Assembly: GCA_965279085.1 (NCBI GenBank)
Contig: OZ257149.1
Coordinates: 3,596,001 to 3,660,000, forward strand
DNA: 64,000 bases
From: UBA7672 sp965279085
GTDB taxonomy: Bacteria > Pseudomonadota > Alphaproteobacteria > Caulobacterales > Hyphomonadaceae
Reading direction: 5' to 3'
Shown: positions 7,850-15,757 of the stretch, piece after piece
How the letters are laid out: the number at the start of each line of letters is the position of its first letter
Position numbering within the stretch: position 1 is the stretch's first letter
Notes under the pieces: model-generated
Told to the model about the DNA's origin: nothing
Databases searched by the model: none
What the model saw: only the letters and a program-made list of their open reading frames with translations
Made by a program: the position numbers and the translations under genes

Positions 7850-8314
7850 TCAGAACCGCTTGAACAGCTTCGGCGCCTGCGTGGCGCTCGCTTTGGCGAC
7901 CAGCTGGCCCTGCGGGTCGAACAGCTCCGCCTCGATGAAGCAGGTGGACCGGCCCCATTTCAGGATGCGCGCTTCCGCTGTTGCCTGTCCGATGAACAGT
8001 GGCCGCAGGAAGGAGATCTTCATCTCCAGCGTCGGCGCGTTCATCGTGACGTTGGACGCGATGATGGCGGTAGCAGACATCGCCTCGTCCATCATCGCGG
8101 CGATGAACCCGCCCTGGATCGCGCCAGTGGGGTTCGCGAATTCCGGCCTGGCCTCGAACGCGTAACGCGCGGTCATGTTCGCTTGGTCGACATGGGTCAG
8201 CCGCATGCCGACGGTTTCAGTGCACGGCGGGCGCTTCGTCGAATTGCTGAAGCGCGCCAGCATCTCCTCATCGGTGAGGCGTGGCGCTTCGACTGCCGGC
8301 TTGTCGTCGCTCAC
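7850..8314 (-). CDS. PaaI-family hotdog thioesterase
   Basis: 154 aa hotdog-fold acyl-CoA thioesterase. The segment NPTGAIQGGFIAAMMDEAM holds the typical helix with the acidic residue (Asp in MMDEAM) that activates water in PaaI-type enzymes. The GTG start lies in a GTGA overlap with the sspB stop, so the two genes are translationally coupled. The acyl-CoA substrate cannot be predicted; the gene sits in the operon sspB - this gene - DUF3445 - mug. Confidence 0.88.
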   Translation of the reverse strand: MSDDKPAVEAPRLTDEEMLARFSNSTKRPPCTETVGMRLTHVDQANMTARYAFEARPEFANPTGAIQGGFIAAMMDEAMSATAIIASNVTMNAPTLEMKISFLRPLFIGQATAEARILKWGRSTCFIEAELFDPQGQLVAKASATQAPKLFKRF

Positions 8315-8817
8315 TTGCGCCGGAACGCGTCGAGCGAGACGACGGCGCCTCCACCCTCGGCTGGCGTCTGCGTTGCGGGCGCGGCCTTGGCCGGCGCATC
8401 GCTCATCGGTTCGATGACTGCGGTCTGGCCATCGACAGGAAGCGCCCCGTCGAACTGCAGGCCGAAATTCACCGAAGGATCGAAGAAGCGGCTGACGGCC
8501 GCGAACGGAATGCTGAGGTGCTGCGGCACGCCGGAGAATTTCAGGATGATCTCGAAGTGGTCATCGTGCACTTCGAATTCCCAGTACTGATGCTGGATGA
8601 CGATGGTCATCTCTTCCGGGAAGCGGTCCTTGAGATAGTCCGCCATCTGCACGCCCTGCGTGTGCGTGCGGAACGTCACATAGAAATGGTGATCGCCCGG
8701 CAGCTGGTCGAGCTTGGACATACGACGCAGCGTCTCGCGCACGAGCCCCTTCATCGCGGCCTGCGTGAGCGCGTGATAGCCGATATGATCCTTCGCGGAT
8801 CCCGGTGACCGGTCCAA
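8311..8817 (-). CDS. sspB: SspB, ClpXP adaptor for ssrA-tagged proteins (alphaproteobacterial type)
   Basis: 168 aa. SspB binds ssrA-tagged and other substrates and delivers them to ClpXP. The conserved core shows FYVTFRTHTQGVQM and the PEEMTIVIQHQYWEFEV strand region, then a Pro/Ala-rich linker and the C-terminal VVSLDAFRRK tail that docks on ClpX. The TTG at 8817 has GGGAGGG upstream; an ATG at 8841 would place this ribosome site inside the gene. The matching tmRNA is encoded about 4 kb away. It is the first gene of a four-gene leftward operon. Confidence 0.92.
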   Translation of the reverse strand: MDRSPGSAKDHIGYHALTQAAMKGLVRETLRRMSKLDQLPGDHHFYVTFRTHTQGVQMADYLKDRFPEEMTIVIQHQYWEFEVHDDHFEIILKFSGVPQHLSIPFAAVSRFFDPSVNFGLQFDGALPVDGQTAVIEPMSDAPAKAAPATQTPAEGGGAVVSLDAFRRK

Positions 8818-9009
8818 CGTTGCCCTCCCTCGCCTCGCCATGAGAGCTAAGCCCTCATGCGGGTTGGGTAAATTGGGTTCAAGTCCGAGGCGAGCCGTTG
8901 CGGACCGCCTCGTTTCGCCGGGACGATAACGCGTATCCTGACGCGAAGAGCAAGATATCAGCAGAACAATTCATTTTCCGGCGCAACAAACAGCCCTATC
9001 GTCAACGCC

Positions 9010-10308
9010 ATGACACGCCCAACAAAGTCCTACCGGTCCAAAAAGATTGGGGATCGCGCGCTTTCCCCTGAAACACTGATGATGGGTTACGGGTATTCGC
9101 CCGGCCTGTCAGAGGGCGCCCTCAAACCCCCGCTTTTCCAGACGTCGACGTTCGTTTTCCGCAACGCCGAAGAGGGAAAAGCCTCGTTCGAATTGGCTTA
9201 TGGTCTCAGGGAGAAGAAGCGCGACGAGGAGATGCACCTCATCTACTCGCGTATCAACAACCCCAATCTGGAAGTGCTGGAAGACCGGCTCGCCGTATGG
9301 GATGGCGCGGAGAAGGCGCTCGCCTTCGCCTCGGGCATGGCCGCGATCTCGACCACCCTGATGACCTTCCTGCGGCCCGGTGACAGCTTCGTGTTCTCCG
9401 AGCCCGTGTACGGCGGCACCGAGTTCCTTGTGCATAACATCCTGCCCCAGTTCGGCGCGCAGGGTGTGGGCTTCATGGCTGAGGCCGGGGAGGCAGGCTT
9501 CCGCGAGGCGGGCAAGCAGGCCGCGGCGCTTGCGGCAAAGCTGGGCGGCAAGGTCGGCGCGATCTATGTCGAAACGCCCGCCAACCCGACCAATGGCCTG
9601 GTCGATATCGCGGTGGCGCGGGAAATCTCGGAATCGCTGAGAGGCCCCAACGGCCGGCCGCCAGTCATCGTGGATAACACCTTCCTCGGACCGCTGTGGC
9701 AGGCGCCGCTGAGCCTTGGGGCAGACCTCTGCGTGACATCGCTCACCAAATATGTCGGCGGACATTCGGATCTGATCGCTGGCTCTGCCTCTGGCGACGC
9801 CAGCTGGATCAGCCAGGTGGCGGTATTCCGCACCATCCTCGGCACGATGACCGACCCGCACACGGCCTGGCTGCTGCTGCGCTCGCTGGAGACGCTCAAG
9901 CTGCGCATGGATGCCGCCGAACTTGGCGCGCGGAAGGTAGCAGCCTTCCTGTCGGAACATCCGCGCGTGAAGTCGGTCTGGTATCTCGGCTTCCTGCCGA
10001 AGGACCACCCGGATCGCGCGCTGTTCGAACGCCAGTGCAAGACGGCTGGCTCGACCTTCTCCTTCGAGATCGATGGCGGCGAGAAAGACGCGTTCGCCTT
10101 CCTCGACAAGCTGCAGATCATCAAGCTGGCGGTCAGCCTCGGCGGTACAGAAACGCTCGCCTCGCACCCCGCCGCGATGACGCACTCCGATGTGCCGAAG
10201 CAGAGCCGCGAGCGTCTGGGCATCACGGAGAGCCTCGTCCGCCTCTCCATCGGCGTCGAGAACCCGGACGACCTGATCGCCGATATCGCGCAGGCGCTGG
10301 AGGCGTGA
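9010..10308 (+). CDS. Cys/Met-metabolism PLP enzyme (cystathionine gamma-synthase / methionine gamma-lyase family)
   Basis: 432 aa fold-type I PLP enzyme. The PLP lysine is Lys247 in TSLTKYVGGHSD, with substrate-binding YSRINNPN (residues 79-86) and the FASGMAAI phosphate-binding segment. It belongs to the trans-sulfuration family, whose members make or cleave cystathionine, homocysteine or methionine; the exact reaction (sulfhydrylase, synthase or lyase) cannot be fixed here. It is followed after 4 nt by the P450 gene. A hairpin (8886-8912) lies in the divergent region shared with sspB. Confidence 0.88.
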   Translation: MTRPTKSYRSKKIGDRALSPETLMMGYGYSPGLSEGALKPPLFQTSTFVFRNAEEGKASFELAYGLREKKRDEEMHLIYSRINNPNLEVLEDRLAVWDGAEKALAFASGMAAISTTLMTFLRPGDSFVFSEPVYGGTEFLVHNILPQFGAQGVGFMAEAGEAGFREAGKQAAALAAKLGGKVGAIYVETPANPTNGLVDIAVAREISESLRGPNGRPPVIVDNTFLGPLWQAPLSLGADLCVTSLTKYVGGHSDLIAGSASGDASWISQVAVFRTILGTMTDPHTAWLLLRSLETLKLRMDAAELGARKVAAFLSEHPRVKSVWYLGFLPKDHPDRALFERQCKTAGSTFSFEIDGGEKDAFAFLDKLQIIKLAVSLGGTETLASHPAAMTHSDVPKQSRERLGITESLVRLSIGVENPDDLIADIAQALEA

Positions 10309-10312
10309 CGTC

Positions 10313-11701
10313 ATGCCCGACACGCTGACCGACGACACGCACTTCATCCCCCAGACGGTGATCCCGCCTGAGAAGCCGCTGCCGCTGGTGCGCGGCCTGC
10401 TGCAGATGATCGACAACCCGCTCTATGTCTGGCCGCGGGCGATGTACGAGAATCCATACCATGGCGTGAAGTGGATCGGGCGCACCTTCCACTACTTCCG
10501 CAAGCCGGAACACATGAAGGCGGTGTTCCTCGACCACACCGACATTTTCCGGAAGTCGCCTTTCCAGAAGAAGCTTGTCGGTCCCGCGGTAGGCGACGGA
10601 ATGCTGACGGCCGAAGGCGAGCACTGGAAGTTCCAGCGCCGCGCGGCCTCGCCAGCCTTCCGCATCGATGCCCTGCGGGCGCTCGTGCCGGCGTTCACGA
10701 CATCCGCGCAGGAAACCGTCGAGCGCATCAAGGCCATGCCCGCCGGGCAGGCCATCGATGTGATGGGCGAGATGCAGCATGCGACGCTGGATGTCATCGT
10801 CGAGACGATCCTTGGCGGGGCTGATCCCAGCTTCGGCTACACGCGCATGGCGAAGACCGTCAGCGACTATATGGACACGATGGGTAAGCCCGACATGCTC
10901 GACATGTTCGGCGCGCCAGGCTGGATCTGGCGGCCGTGGGGCGCGAAGGGCAGGCGCGCCGCAATCGGGCTGAAGGCATCCGCGGTCAACGCCATCGAAC
11001 GCCGCCGCGCGTCGGGCGAGGACCGGAAGGACCTGCTCGGCCTGCTGCTTGCCGCGCGCGATCCGGAAACGGGCAGGGGCCTGTCCGACATCGAACTGCG
11101 CGACAATGTCGTTACCTTCATCGGCGCGGGCCACGAGACGACCGCGCTCGCGCTCACCTATTCGCTCTACCTCATCGCCAACGATCCCGCAGTGCAGGAC
11201 CGTCTGCTGCGGGAAGTCCGCGATGTGTGCGGCGACAAGCCTGTCGACGCCGCCATGCTCGACGACCTCGTCTTCCACGAACAAGTCATCAAGGAAGCCA
11301 TGCGGCTCTATCCGCCGGTGTCGATCATCGATCGCATCGCGACCGCCGACATCGATCTCGGCGACGCGCAGGTGAAGAAGGGCGATCTCGCATTCGCGCT
11401 TGTCTACGTGATGCACCGCCACAAGACGCTATGGGAGCATCCCGAGCGCTTCGACCCCGACCGCTTCTCCGAGGAACGCTCAGAAGGCCGCCACCGCTTC
11501 GCCTACATGCCCTTCGGAGCGGGACCTCGTATCTGCATCGGAATGAAATTCGCCTATATGGAAGCGGTTGCGATACTTGCGACGCTGGTGCGCAGCTTGC
11601 GCTTCCTGCCAAATGCCGCTCACAAGGTGGAGCCGAATATCCGGATCACGCTCCGGCCCGAAGGTGGCATGCCTCTCTTCGTGGAGCGCCGGCAGGAGTA
11701 G
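10313..11701 (+). CDS. Cytochrome P450
   Basis: 462 aa soluble class P450 mono-oxygenase. Visible hallmarks are the I-helix oxygen-activating GAGHETTA, the K-helix KEAMRLYPP (ExxR) and the heme-binding FGAGPRICIG loop with proximal Cys408. The overall sequence resembles bacterial fatty-acid or hydrocarbon hydroxylases, but substrate is not predictable. No ferredoxin or reductase gene is adjacent, so electrons must come from elsewhere. The gene begins 4 nt after the upstream PLP enzyme and ends 3 nt before the next gene, indicating one operon. Confidence 0.92.
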   Translation: MPDTLTDDTHFIPQTVIPPEKPLPLVRGLLQMIDNPLYVWPRAMYENPYHGVKWIGRTFHYFRKPEHMKAVFLDHTDIFRKSPFQKKLVGPAVGDGMLTAEGEHWKFQRRAASPAFRIDALRALVPAFTTSAQETVERIKAMPAGQAIDVMGEMQHATLDVIVETILGGADPSFGYTRMAKTVSDYMDTMGKPDMLDMFGAPGWIWRPWGAKGRRAAIGLKASAVNAIERRRASGEDRKDLLGLLLAARDPETGRGLSDIELRDNVVTFIGAGHETTALALTYSLYLIANDPAVQDRLLREVRDVCGDKPVDAAMLDDLVFHEQVIKEAMRLYPPVSIIDRIATADIDLGDAQVKKGDLAFALVYVMHRHKTLWEHPERFDPDRFSEERSEGRHRFAYMPFGAGPRICIGMKFAYMEAVAILATLVRSLRFLPNAAHKVEPNIRITLRPEGGMPLFVERRQE

Positions 11702-11704
11702 TCG

Positions 11705-12268
11705 TTGAGTTCGCTTGCCCGCATTCCAGCCCCACGCGACCTGATGGGGTATGTGCAGGACCTGCTCTGGTCTTCGGGCGAACTCGGTCGATGCATCTGC
11801 CGCCGCGGATGGATCAAGCCGGATGCATGGGCCCTCGCGCCCGCCGACGACCAGGCCGCGCAGATCCTCTCCGAACCGGGCGGCCGCATCACGCAGTCCG
11901 CCAACGCCAATGAATGGCTCGACAGCTGGATCATCGCGCAGGCAAAGGCGTCACAGCATCTCTGCCTCGTCGCGCACGATCCGCTCGCCCCGCCGGTCGA
12001 TGCGGACTCCGACATCTTCGACAGCCCCGGCCGCTGGGACACGCGCGGCGGCGAGAGCTATCTCGTCCTGCCGAAGAATGCACTGACGCCCGGCCTCGTG
12101 AAAGGCGTCACCGCCATGATGATCGGCGAGCAATACGTCTTCTTCGTCATCGAGGACGACTGGCCCTTCGGGGAAGCGCGCTCGCTCGACAGCCTCGCCT
12201 ATAGCGTCCGGCACGTCATCGTGCCGATCGCCGAAGGCGAGAGCTATGGCGTCATCTCCGGCGTGTGA
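11705..12268 (+). CDS. Unknown protein in the P450 operon
   Basis: 187 aa from a TTG start with AGGAG 6 nt upstream, 3 nt after the P450 stop. There is no signal peptide or membrane segment, so it is probably cytosolic. It has three Trp residues in WKP/WLDSWII-like contexts and a mixed alpha/beta look, with no family recognised. Its tight position behind the P450 suggests a linked role. It converges on osmC with only 3 nt between stops. Confidence 0.7.
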   Translation: MSSLARIPAPRDLMGYVQDLLWSSGELGRCICRRGWIKPDAWALAPADDQAAQILSEPGGRITQSANANEWLDSWIIAQAKASQHLCLVAHDPLAPPVDADSDIFDSPGRWDTRGGESYLVLPKNALTPGLVKGVTAMMIGEQYVFFVIEDDWPFGEARSLDSLAYSVRHVIVPIAEGESYGVISGV

Positions 12269-12271
12269 GCT

Positions 12272-12700
12272 CTAACCTTCTAGCTTGGCATCCAGCGTGA
12301 TCTCGATCGCGGCGAGCGCCTTGGAGACCGGGCAGCCGGCCTTGGCCTTCTCGGCGCTTGCGGTGAAGTCCGCCGCGCTCATGCCCGGAACCTTTCCGGT
12401 AAGCGTGAGGGCGCTCTTCGTGATGCCGACGCCGGGCTTCACTTCCACTTCCGCCTGCGTCGTCAGTTTCTCCGCCGGATGGCCAGCCTCGGCGAGGAAG
12501 TGCGAGAGCTGCATGGTGAAGCAGCTGGCGTGGGCTGCGGCAATGAGCTCTTCCGGGTTGGTCGCCGACTTCCCGCTCTCGTCCTCGAAGCGCGCCTTGA
12601 ACGTGTAGGGGCTGTCCTTGATGACGCCGCTCTGCATCGAGATGGCGCCGTTGCCGGTCTTGAGATCGCCGGACCAGACAGCGGTTGCGGTGCGTTTCAT
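12272..12700 (-). CDS. osmC: OsmC-family peroxidase
   Basis: 142 aa from the ATG preceded by GGAGG. OsmC/Ohr proteins are thiol peroxidases that reduce organic hydroperoxides and protect against osmotic and oxidative stress. The two redox cysteines are visible in AAHASCFTMQ and KAGCPVSKAL. The NPEELIAAAHA motif and the overall length fit OsmC rather than Ohr. An upstream in-frame ATG (12772) would add 24 unneeded residues. Confidence 0.92.
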   Translation of the reverse strand: MKRTATAVWSGDLKTGNGAISMQSGVIKDSPYTFKARFEDESGKSATNPEELIAAAHASCFTMQLSHFLAEAGHPAEKLTTQAEVEVKPGVGITKSALTLTGKVPGMSAADFTASAEKAKAGCPVSKALAAIEITLDAKLEG

Positions 12701-12776
12701 GGGTGAGCCTCCAGTGTTGCTGATCGCAACATAGGGCTCGAACGCGCTTGGAGGGAGCGCGGCCGCTTTCATGTGC

Positions 12777-12818
12777 CGGAAAATAAGTGGGGCGGCTTCT
12801 GTTGCCAGGCGCCGCCCC
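12777..12818 (-). terminator. Intrinsic terminator of the tmRNA gene
   Basis: Stem GGGGCGGC / GCCGCCCC (12789-12796 with 12811-12818) followed on the minus strand by ACTTATTTT. A second hairpin, CTTAGCT / AGCTAAG, lies just before it. Confidence 0.85.
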
Positions 12819-13112
12819 GAGCCCCGCCTTAGCTGGCTAGAGCTAAGGACTTAAGTGTTCGGACTAGGTCCGCTGCTTACGCAGCAAGAGCTTGGTCCTG
12901 AGCAAAGTTGTCGTTGGCAACTATTGCGTAAAAGGCTTCTAACGGGGCCAAAGCGGGCAAAGTCTTCGCCTTTACACGTCCGTCGATCCTGTGTCGGCCC
13001 CAGACAGTCCGGGCAACGATCCCGGGAAGAAATCTGGTGGAGCCGCCGGGCACTGCCCCCGGGTCCGGTCCGCTTATTGCGCGAGGGTTTATCGCCATAG
13101 TTCCTTGCGGAA
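12819..13112 (-). ncRNA. ssrA: Two-piece (circularly permuted) tmRNA, ssrA
   Basis: tmRNA rescues stalled ribosomes and adds a degradation tag. On the minus strand the acceptor piece comes first and ends in GGCTCCACCA (3' A at 13035). A spacer of about 33 nt follows, then the coding piece beginning GGGGCCGACA at 13001. The two pieces pair as GGGGCCG/CGGCTCC with a G.U at the third pair, the alanine identity element. The resume codon GCC at 12918 opens the tag ANDNFAQDQALAA, ending with TAA at 12877. The 5' and 3' limits are approximate, taken from the promoter and terminator. Confidence 0.95.
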
Positions 13113-13119
13113 CGGTCTG

Positions 13120-13148
13120 AATATAAGGGCGAAAAGGTTAAGCGCCAA
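13120..13148 (-). promoter_or_regulatory. Sigma-70-type promoter of ssrA
   Basis: Minus-strand TTGGCG (13143-13148), 17 nt, then TATATT (13120-13125). This predicts transcription from about 13112, just ahead of the acceptor piece of tmRNA. Confidence 0.65.
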
Positions 13149-13151
13149 CAA

Positions 13152-13271
13152 TCAGTTCCGGCGGCCCAGAAGCCCTGTATCCACGCCGAAAATCGCAAGG
13201 AAGATCAGCCCGACGAAGCCGAGCAGGGCGATCGCGCCAAGAATACGGAAAGCGTACCAGAGCCTGTACAT
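13152..13271 (-). CDS. 39-aa single-span membrane peptide
   Basis: ATG with GGAGGGAG 5 nt upstream. The peptide starts MYRLWYAFRIL, has a hydrophobic helix through residues about 10-29 (LGAIALLGFVGLIFLAIFG region) and ends in a basic GLLGRRN tail. It fits a small inner-membrane protein with the basic end in the cytoplasm. No family is recognised. It sits directly upstream of the tmRNA promoter and downstream of the VOC gene on the same strand. Confidence 0.65.
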   Translation of the reverse strand: MYRLWYAFRILGAIALLGFVGLIFLAIFGVDTGLLGRRN

Positions 13272-13320
13272 CGCGCTCCCTCCATGCCGGCACAGCCTGC
13301 CACGGCAAGAACGCGGATGC

Positions 13321-13737
13321 TCAGTGTTCGGTCACGCAGAACGCGTTGAGCCGGTTTCCGTCCGGATCGCGGAAATAGGCTGCGTAGAACCCGCCACGCT
13401 CGCAGGGCGCACCTTCACCCGCGCCGCCATTGCGGAGCGCGATCTCGTAAAGACGCCGCACCTGTTCAGGATCTTCCACCTGCAGCGGCACCAGTCCGCG
13501 CTCCAGCGAAGGCACCGCATCCGGCAGCGCAATCCCGAAGCCCGATGCGCGGCCCGGAAGGCCCCACCCTACGAAATCTTCGGATTCAACGGAACGGCCG
13601 ACGCCGATCTCACGCGCGATCAGCTCGTAGAACTGCGATGCGCGCGCGATATCCCGCGTGCCCAGCGTCACATATCCGGTGGCCAGCGCTGCTGCGCGAT
13701 AGGTACGGCCACTCGCAAACCCGGCGTCGTATGCCAT
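13321..13737 (-). CDS. VOC (glyoxalase/bleomycin-resistance) family protein
   Basis: 138 aa from the ATG with GGAGAG upstream. The fold is two beta-alpha-beta-beta-beta modules. The first has LGTRDIARASQFYE and the second ends YFRDPDGNRLNAF, both standard VOC landmarks. Function within the superfamily (lyase, dioxygenase or binding protein) cannot be assigned. It ends close to the 39-aa membrane peptide on the same strand. Confidence 0.82.
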   Translation of the reverse strand: MAYDAGFASGRTYRAAALATGYVTLGTRDIARASQFYELIAREIGVGRSVESEDFVGWGLPGRASGFGIALPDAVPSLERGLVPLQVEDPEQVRRLYEIALRNGGAGEGAPCERGGFYAAYFRDPDGNRLNAFCVTEH

Positions 13738-13923
13738 TATGCACTCTCCAGAATCACCCGGAATCAGTCTCAAGAACAAAACTAGAACATCGGGGCCGCT
13801 CTGGCAAGAGTCCCGATGCATCCGCCATTACCGCATCGCGAGAATCCGTCTGGCGCGGTGACCGGTTTCGCGTAGCATCGCGCTGTAATTCATTGACTTT
13901 GAAACTGCCCTGGGGAGGGACGG

Positions 13924-14673
13924 ATGCTGAAGAAGCTTCTTGCCGAATTCATCGGTACGGCGGTGCTCGTGCTGTTCGGTTGCGGTGCGGCGGTGCTCGC
14001 CGGGCCCGAGGTCGGACAGCTCGGGATTTCATTCGCTTTCGGCCTCGCCATCGTCGCGATGGCCTATGGCATCGGGCCGATCTCCGGCTGCCATGTGAAC
14101 CCGGCCGTGTCGTTCGGCGCCTATATCGCTGGCCGCATGGGCATCAACGAGATGGTGCAGTACTGGGTCGCGCAATTCCTCGGCGCGCTCGTCGGCGCGG
14201 GCATTCTTCTCGCCATCGCCAGCGGGAAGGTAGGCTATGATGTCGCCGTGAACGGACTCGGCCAGAACGGTTTCGGCGACGCCTATCTCGGCGGCTACAC
14301 GATGACGGCCGCGCTCACGTTCGAGATCGTCGCCACATTCATCTTCGTCACCGTCATTCTCGGCTCGACGCAGGCCAAGGCGCCGTCGGCTTTCGCCGGT
14401 CTCGCCATCGGCCTCACGCTCGTGCTGATCCACATCGTCGGCATCCAGGTGACGGGCGTGTCCGTGAACCCCGCGCGTTCCTTCGGTCCCGCGGTGTTCG
14501 CGCAGGGAGTTGCGCTGCAGCAGCTCTGGCTCTTCATCATCGCGCCGCTTGCCGGCGCTGCGATTGCCGGCCTGGCGTTCCGCACGAAGATGCTGGAGGC
14601 GGAGGGCGCTGTTGCCCCCCCGTCCGAAACGGTCGACATGACTGAACAGGCCGCCAACCTCGCGAAGAGGTAG
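13924..14673 (+). CDS. aqpZ: Aquaporin Z
   Basis: 249 aa, six membrane segments and two half-helices with the NPA boxes CHVNPAVSFG (Asn59) and SVNPARSFGP. The Arg after the second NPA and the small residues at the selectivity filter fit a water-selective AqpZ rather than a glycerol facilitator. The start is ATG with GGGAGGGACGG upstream. It is monocistronic or leads into the next small gene; the C-terminal tail is cytoplasmic and acidic. Confidence 0.95.
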   Translation: MLKKLLAEFIGTAVLVLFGCGAAVLAGPEVGQLGISFAFGLAIVAMAYGIGPISGCHVNPAVSFGAYIAGRMGINEMVQYWVAQFLGALVGAGILLAIASGKVGYDVAVNGLGQNGFGDAYLGGYTMTAALTFEIVATFIFVTVILGSTQAKAPSAFAGLAIGLTLVLIHIVGIQVTGVSVNPARSFGPAVFAQGVALQQLWLFIIAPLAGAAIAGLAFRTKMLEAEGAVAPPSETVDMTEQAANLAKR

Positions 14674-14706
14674 GGCGCGCGCCTGTTCGGACTTTCCAGT
14701 ACTCGC

Positions 14707-15222
14707 ATGAACGTGCCGCGCGGCGGTTCGGTGGTCATTCCCGAGCCGTACGACCGCAAGCCGTCCTATCCGACAAAAGCGGAGAGAAACGAGATCACTG
14801 ATCGCGTGCTGGTCGGCTATCGCAACTGGCGTTCCACCATGTCCGGCCATCCCGAATGCGACGGAATGATAGCAGTGGGTCTGCCTTCCGAGTTCCCCAC
14901 GCTTCGCGATTTCATGATCACCAGCCGCGCGGGGTTATCGAACCAGTGGTCGTCGGCTGACACGGTTGCGGGCACGGCATGGACCCCGAATGAACAGAGA
15001 TATCCCGTGGAAGAGCGGGAAGGCGCCAACGGTCCGGAACTCGTGCAACTCCTCGCCGTGCATCGCGTCGGCTTCTTCGATGTCTATGACGATCCTGCGT
15101 TGATGTATGTTGTGGGCGACAGGCGCGGCGTGCATGTCGCGGTGTGGATCACCAACCGTCAGGGCGGGCCGCGCCGCGCTCTCAGACTTGCTGATCGCAT
15201 TGCAGCATCGTTCCAGCGTTGA
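14707..15222 (+). CDS. Unknown protein, 171 aa
   Basis: No family is recognised. There is no signal peptide. The central part contains GLPSEFPTLRDF and the C-terminal part HRVGFFDVYDDPALMYVVGDRRGVHVA with alternating strands, quoted in part, suggesting a small soluble alpha/beta protein. The ATG has no strong ribosome site, so the start is uncertain; it begins 33 nt after aqpZ and may be co-transcribed. Confidence 0.55.
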   Translation: MNVPRGGSVVIPEPYDRKPSYPTKAERNEITDRVLVGYRNWRSTMSGHPECDGMIAVGLPSEFPTLRDFMITSRAGLSNQWSSADTVAGTAWTPNEQRYPVEEREGANGPELVQLLAVHRVGFFDVYDDPALMYVVGDRRGVHVAVWITNRQGGPRRALRLADRIAASFQR

Positions 15223-15360
15223 GTTCACCTGCGGAACGACGTCAGCAGAAATAATCCGCGCGCCATTCCATCGCCGCATCCCCGCCCCATATGACCGCTT
15301 CAAGAGTCAGGCGCCGTGCATACGGCGTCGCTCAGAGCACGGCGACAGGGAGATCGCGAA

Positions 15361-15537
15361 ATGGTCGAAACACGCAACGTCGAAGAATCCCGTCGGGACG
15401 AACGCTTGCTGGTAGACCGCCTGATCAACCGTCAGGGGCTCAGCCCCGACGAAGCTGTGCGCACAGTGAAAAGCTATCGTGAAGGCCGCCGCGCCGAGAT
15501 CGATCCTGCGCTGATGGAAGGCCTGAATTCGATCTAG
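15361..15537 (+). CDS. Small unknown protein, 58 aa
   Basis: ATG preceded by AGGGAGATCGCGAA. The peptide starts MVETRNVEESRRD, is strongly charged and contains GLSPDEAVRTVKSYREG, likely two short helices. No family is recognised. Its stop overlaps that of the convergent gene in a shared CTAG. Confidence 0.55.
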   Translation: MVETRNVEESRRDERLLVDRLINRQGLSPDEAVRTVKSYREGRRAEIDPALMEGLNSI

Positions 15538-15755
15538 CGTTTCGCGAAGGCGAGTTTCTTCGCGTTCATCGCTTCCTTCAGCGTCTTCATGGCATTCGGC
15601 CCCGTGCCGTGCAGCGCCATGACTTCCGCCTCTGTCATCTTGGCAAGATGCGACAGGCTCGTGACGCCTGCGCTCTTCAGTGCGCGTAGTGCTGGCGCGG
15701 CAAGTTTCGGAAGATCTGATTGAGGCAAAGTCGCCTTCGCGGCTTTCTTCGCCAT
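15534..15755 (-). CDS. Helix-hairpin-helix protein resembling the RNA polymerase alpha C-terminal domain
   Basis: 73 aa. After a short Lys/Ala-rich start, residues 15-65 show LPKLAAPALRALKSAGV and MTEAEVMALHGTGPNAMKTLKEAM, the helix-hairpin-helix pattern of the RNA polymerase alpha CTD-like family. It is likely a small nucleic-acid-binding protein. It starts 2 nt after the stop of the ABM gene upstream, so both are in one operon. Confidence 0.75.
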   Translation of the reverse strand: MAKKAAKATLPQSDLPKLAAPALRALKSAGVTSLSHLAKMTEAEVMALHGTGPNAMKTLKEAMNAKKLAFAKR

Positions 15756-15757
15756 GG

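Noticed and set aside
8886..8912. Hairpin CGAGGCG/CGCCTCG between sspB and the PLP enzyme as a terminator
   Set aside because: It lies between divergent genes and lacks a T-tract on either strand. It may be structural only.
9109..10416. 435-codon antisense frame over the PLP-enzyme gene, and similar frames at 27909-29573 and 10223-11422
   Set aside because: All are opposite genes with clear domain motifs and show the composition of shadow frames.
12851..13198. Several open frames over the tmRNA region
   Set aside because: The region encodes the split tmRNA. The only real reading frame there is the 13-residue tag.
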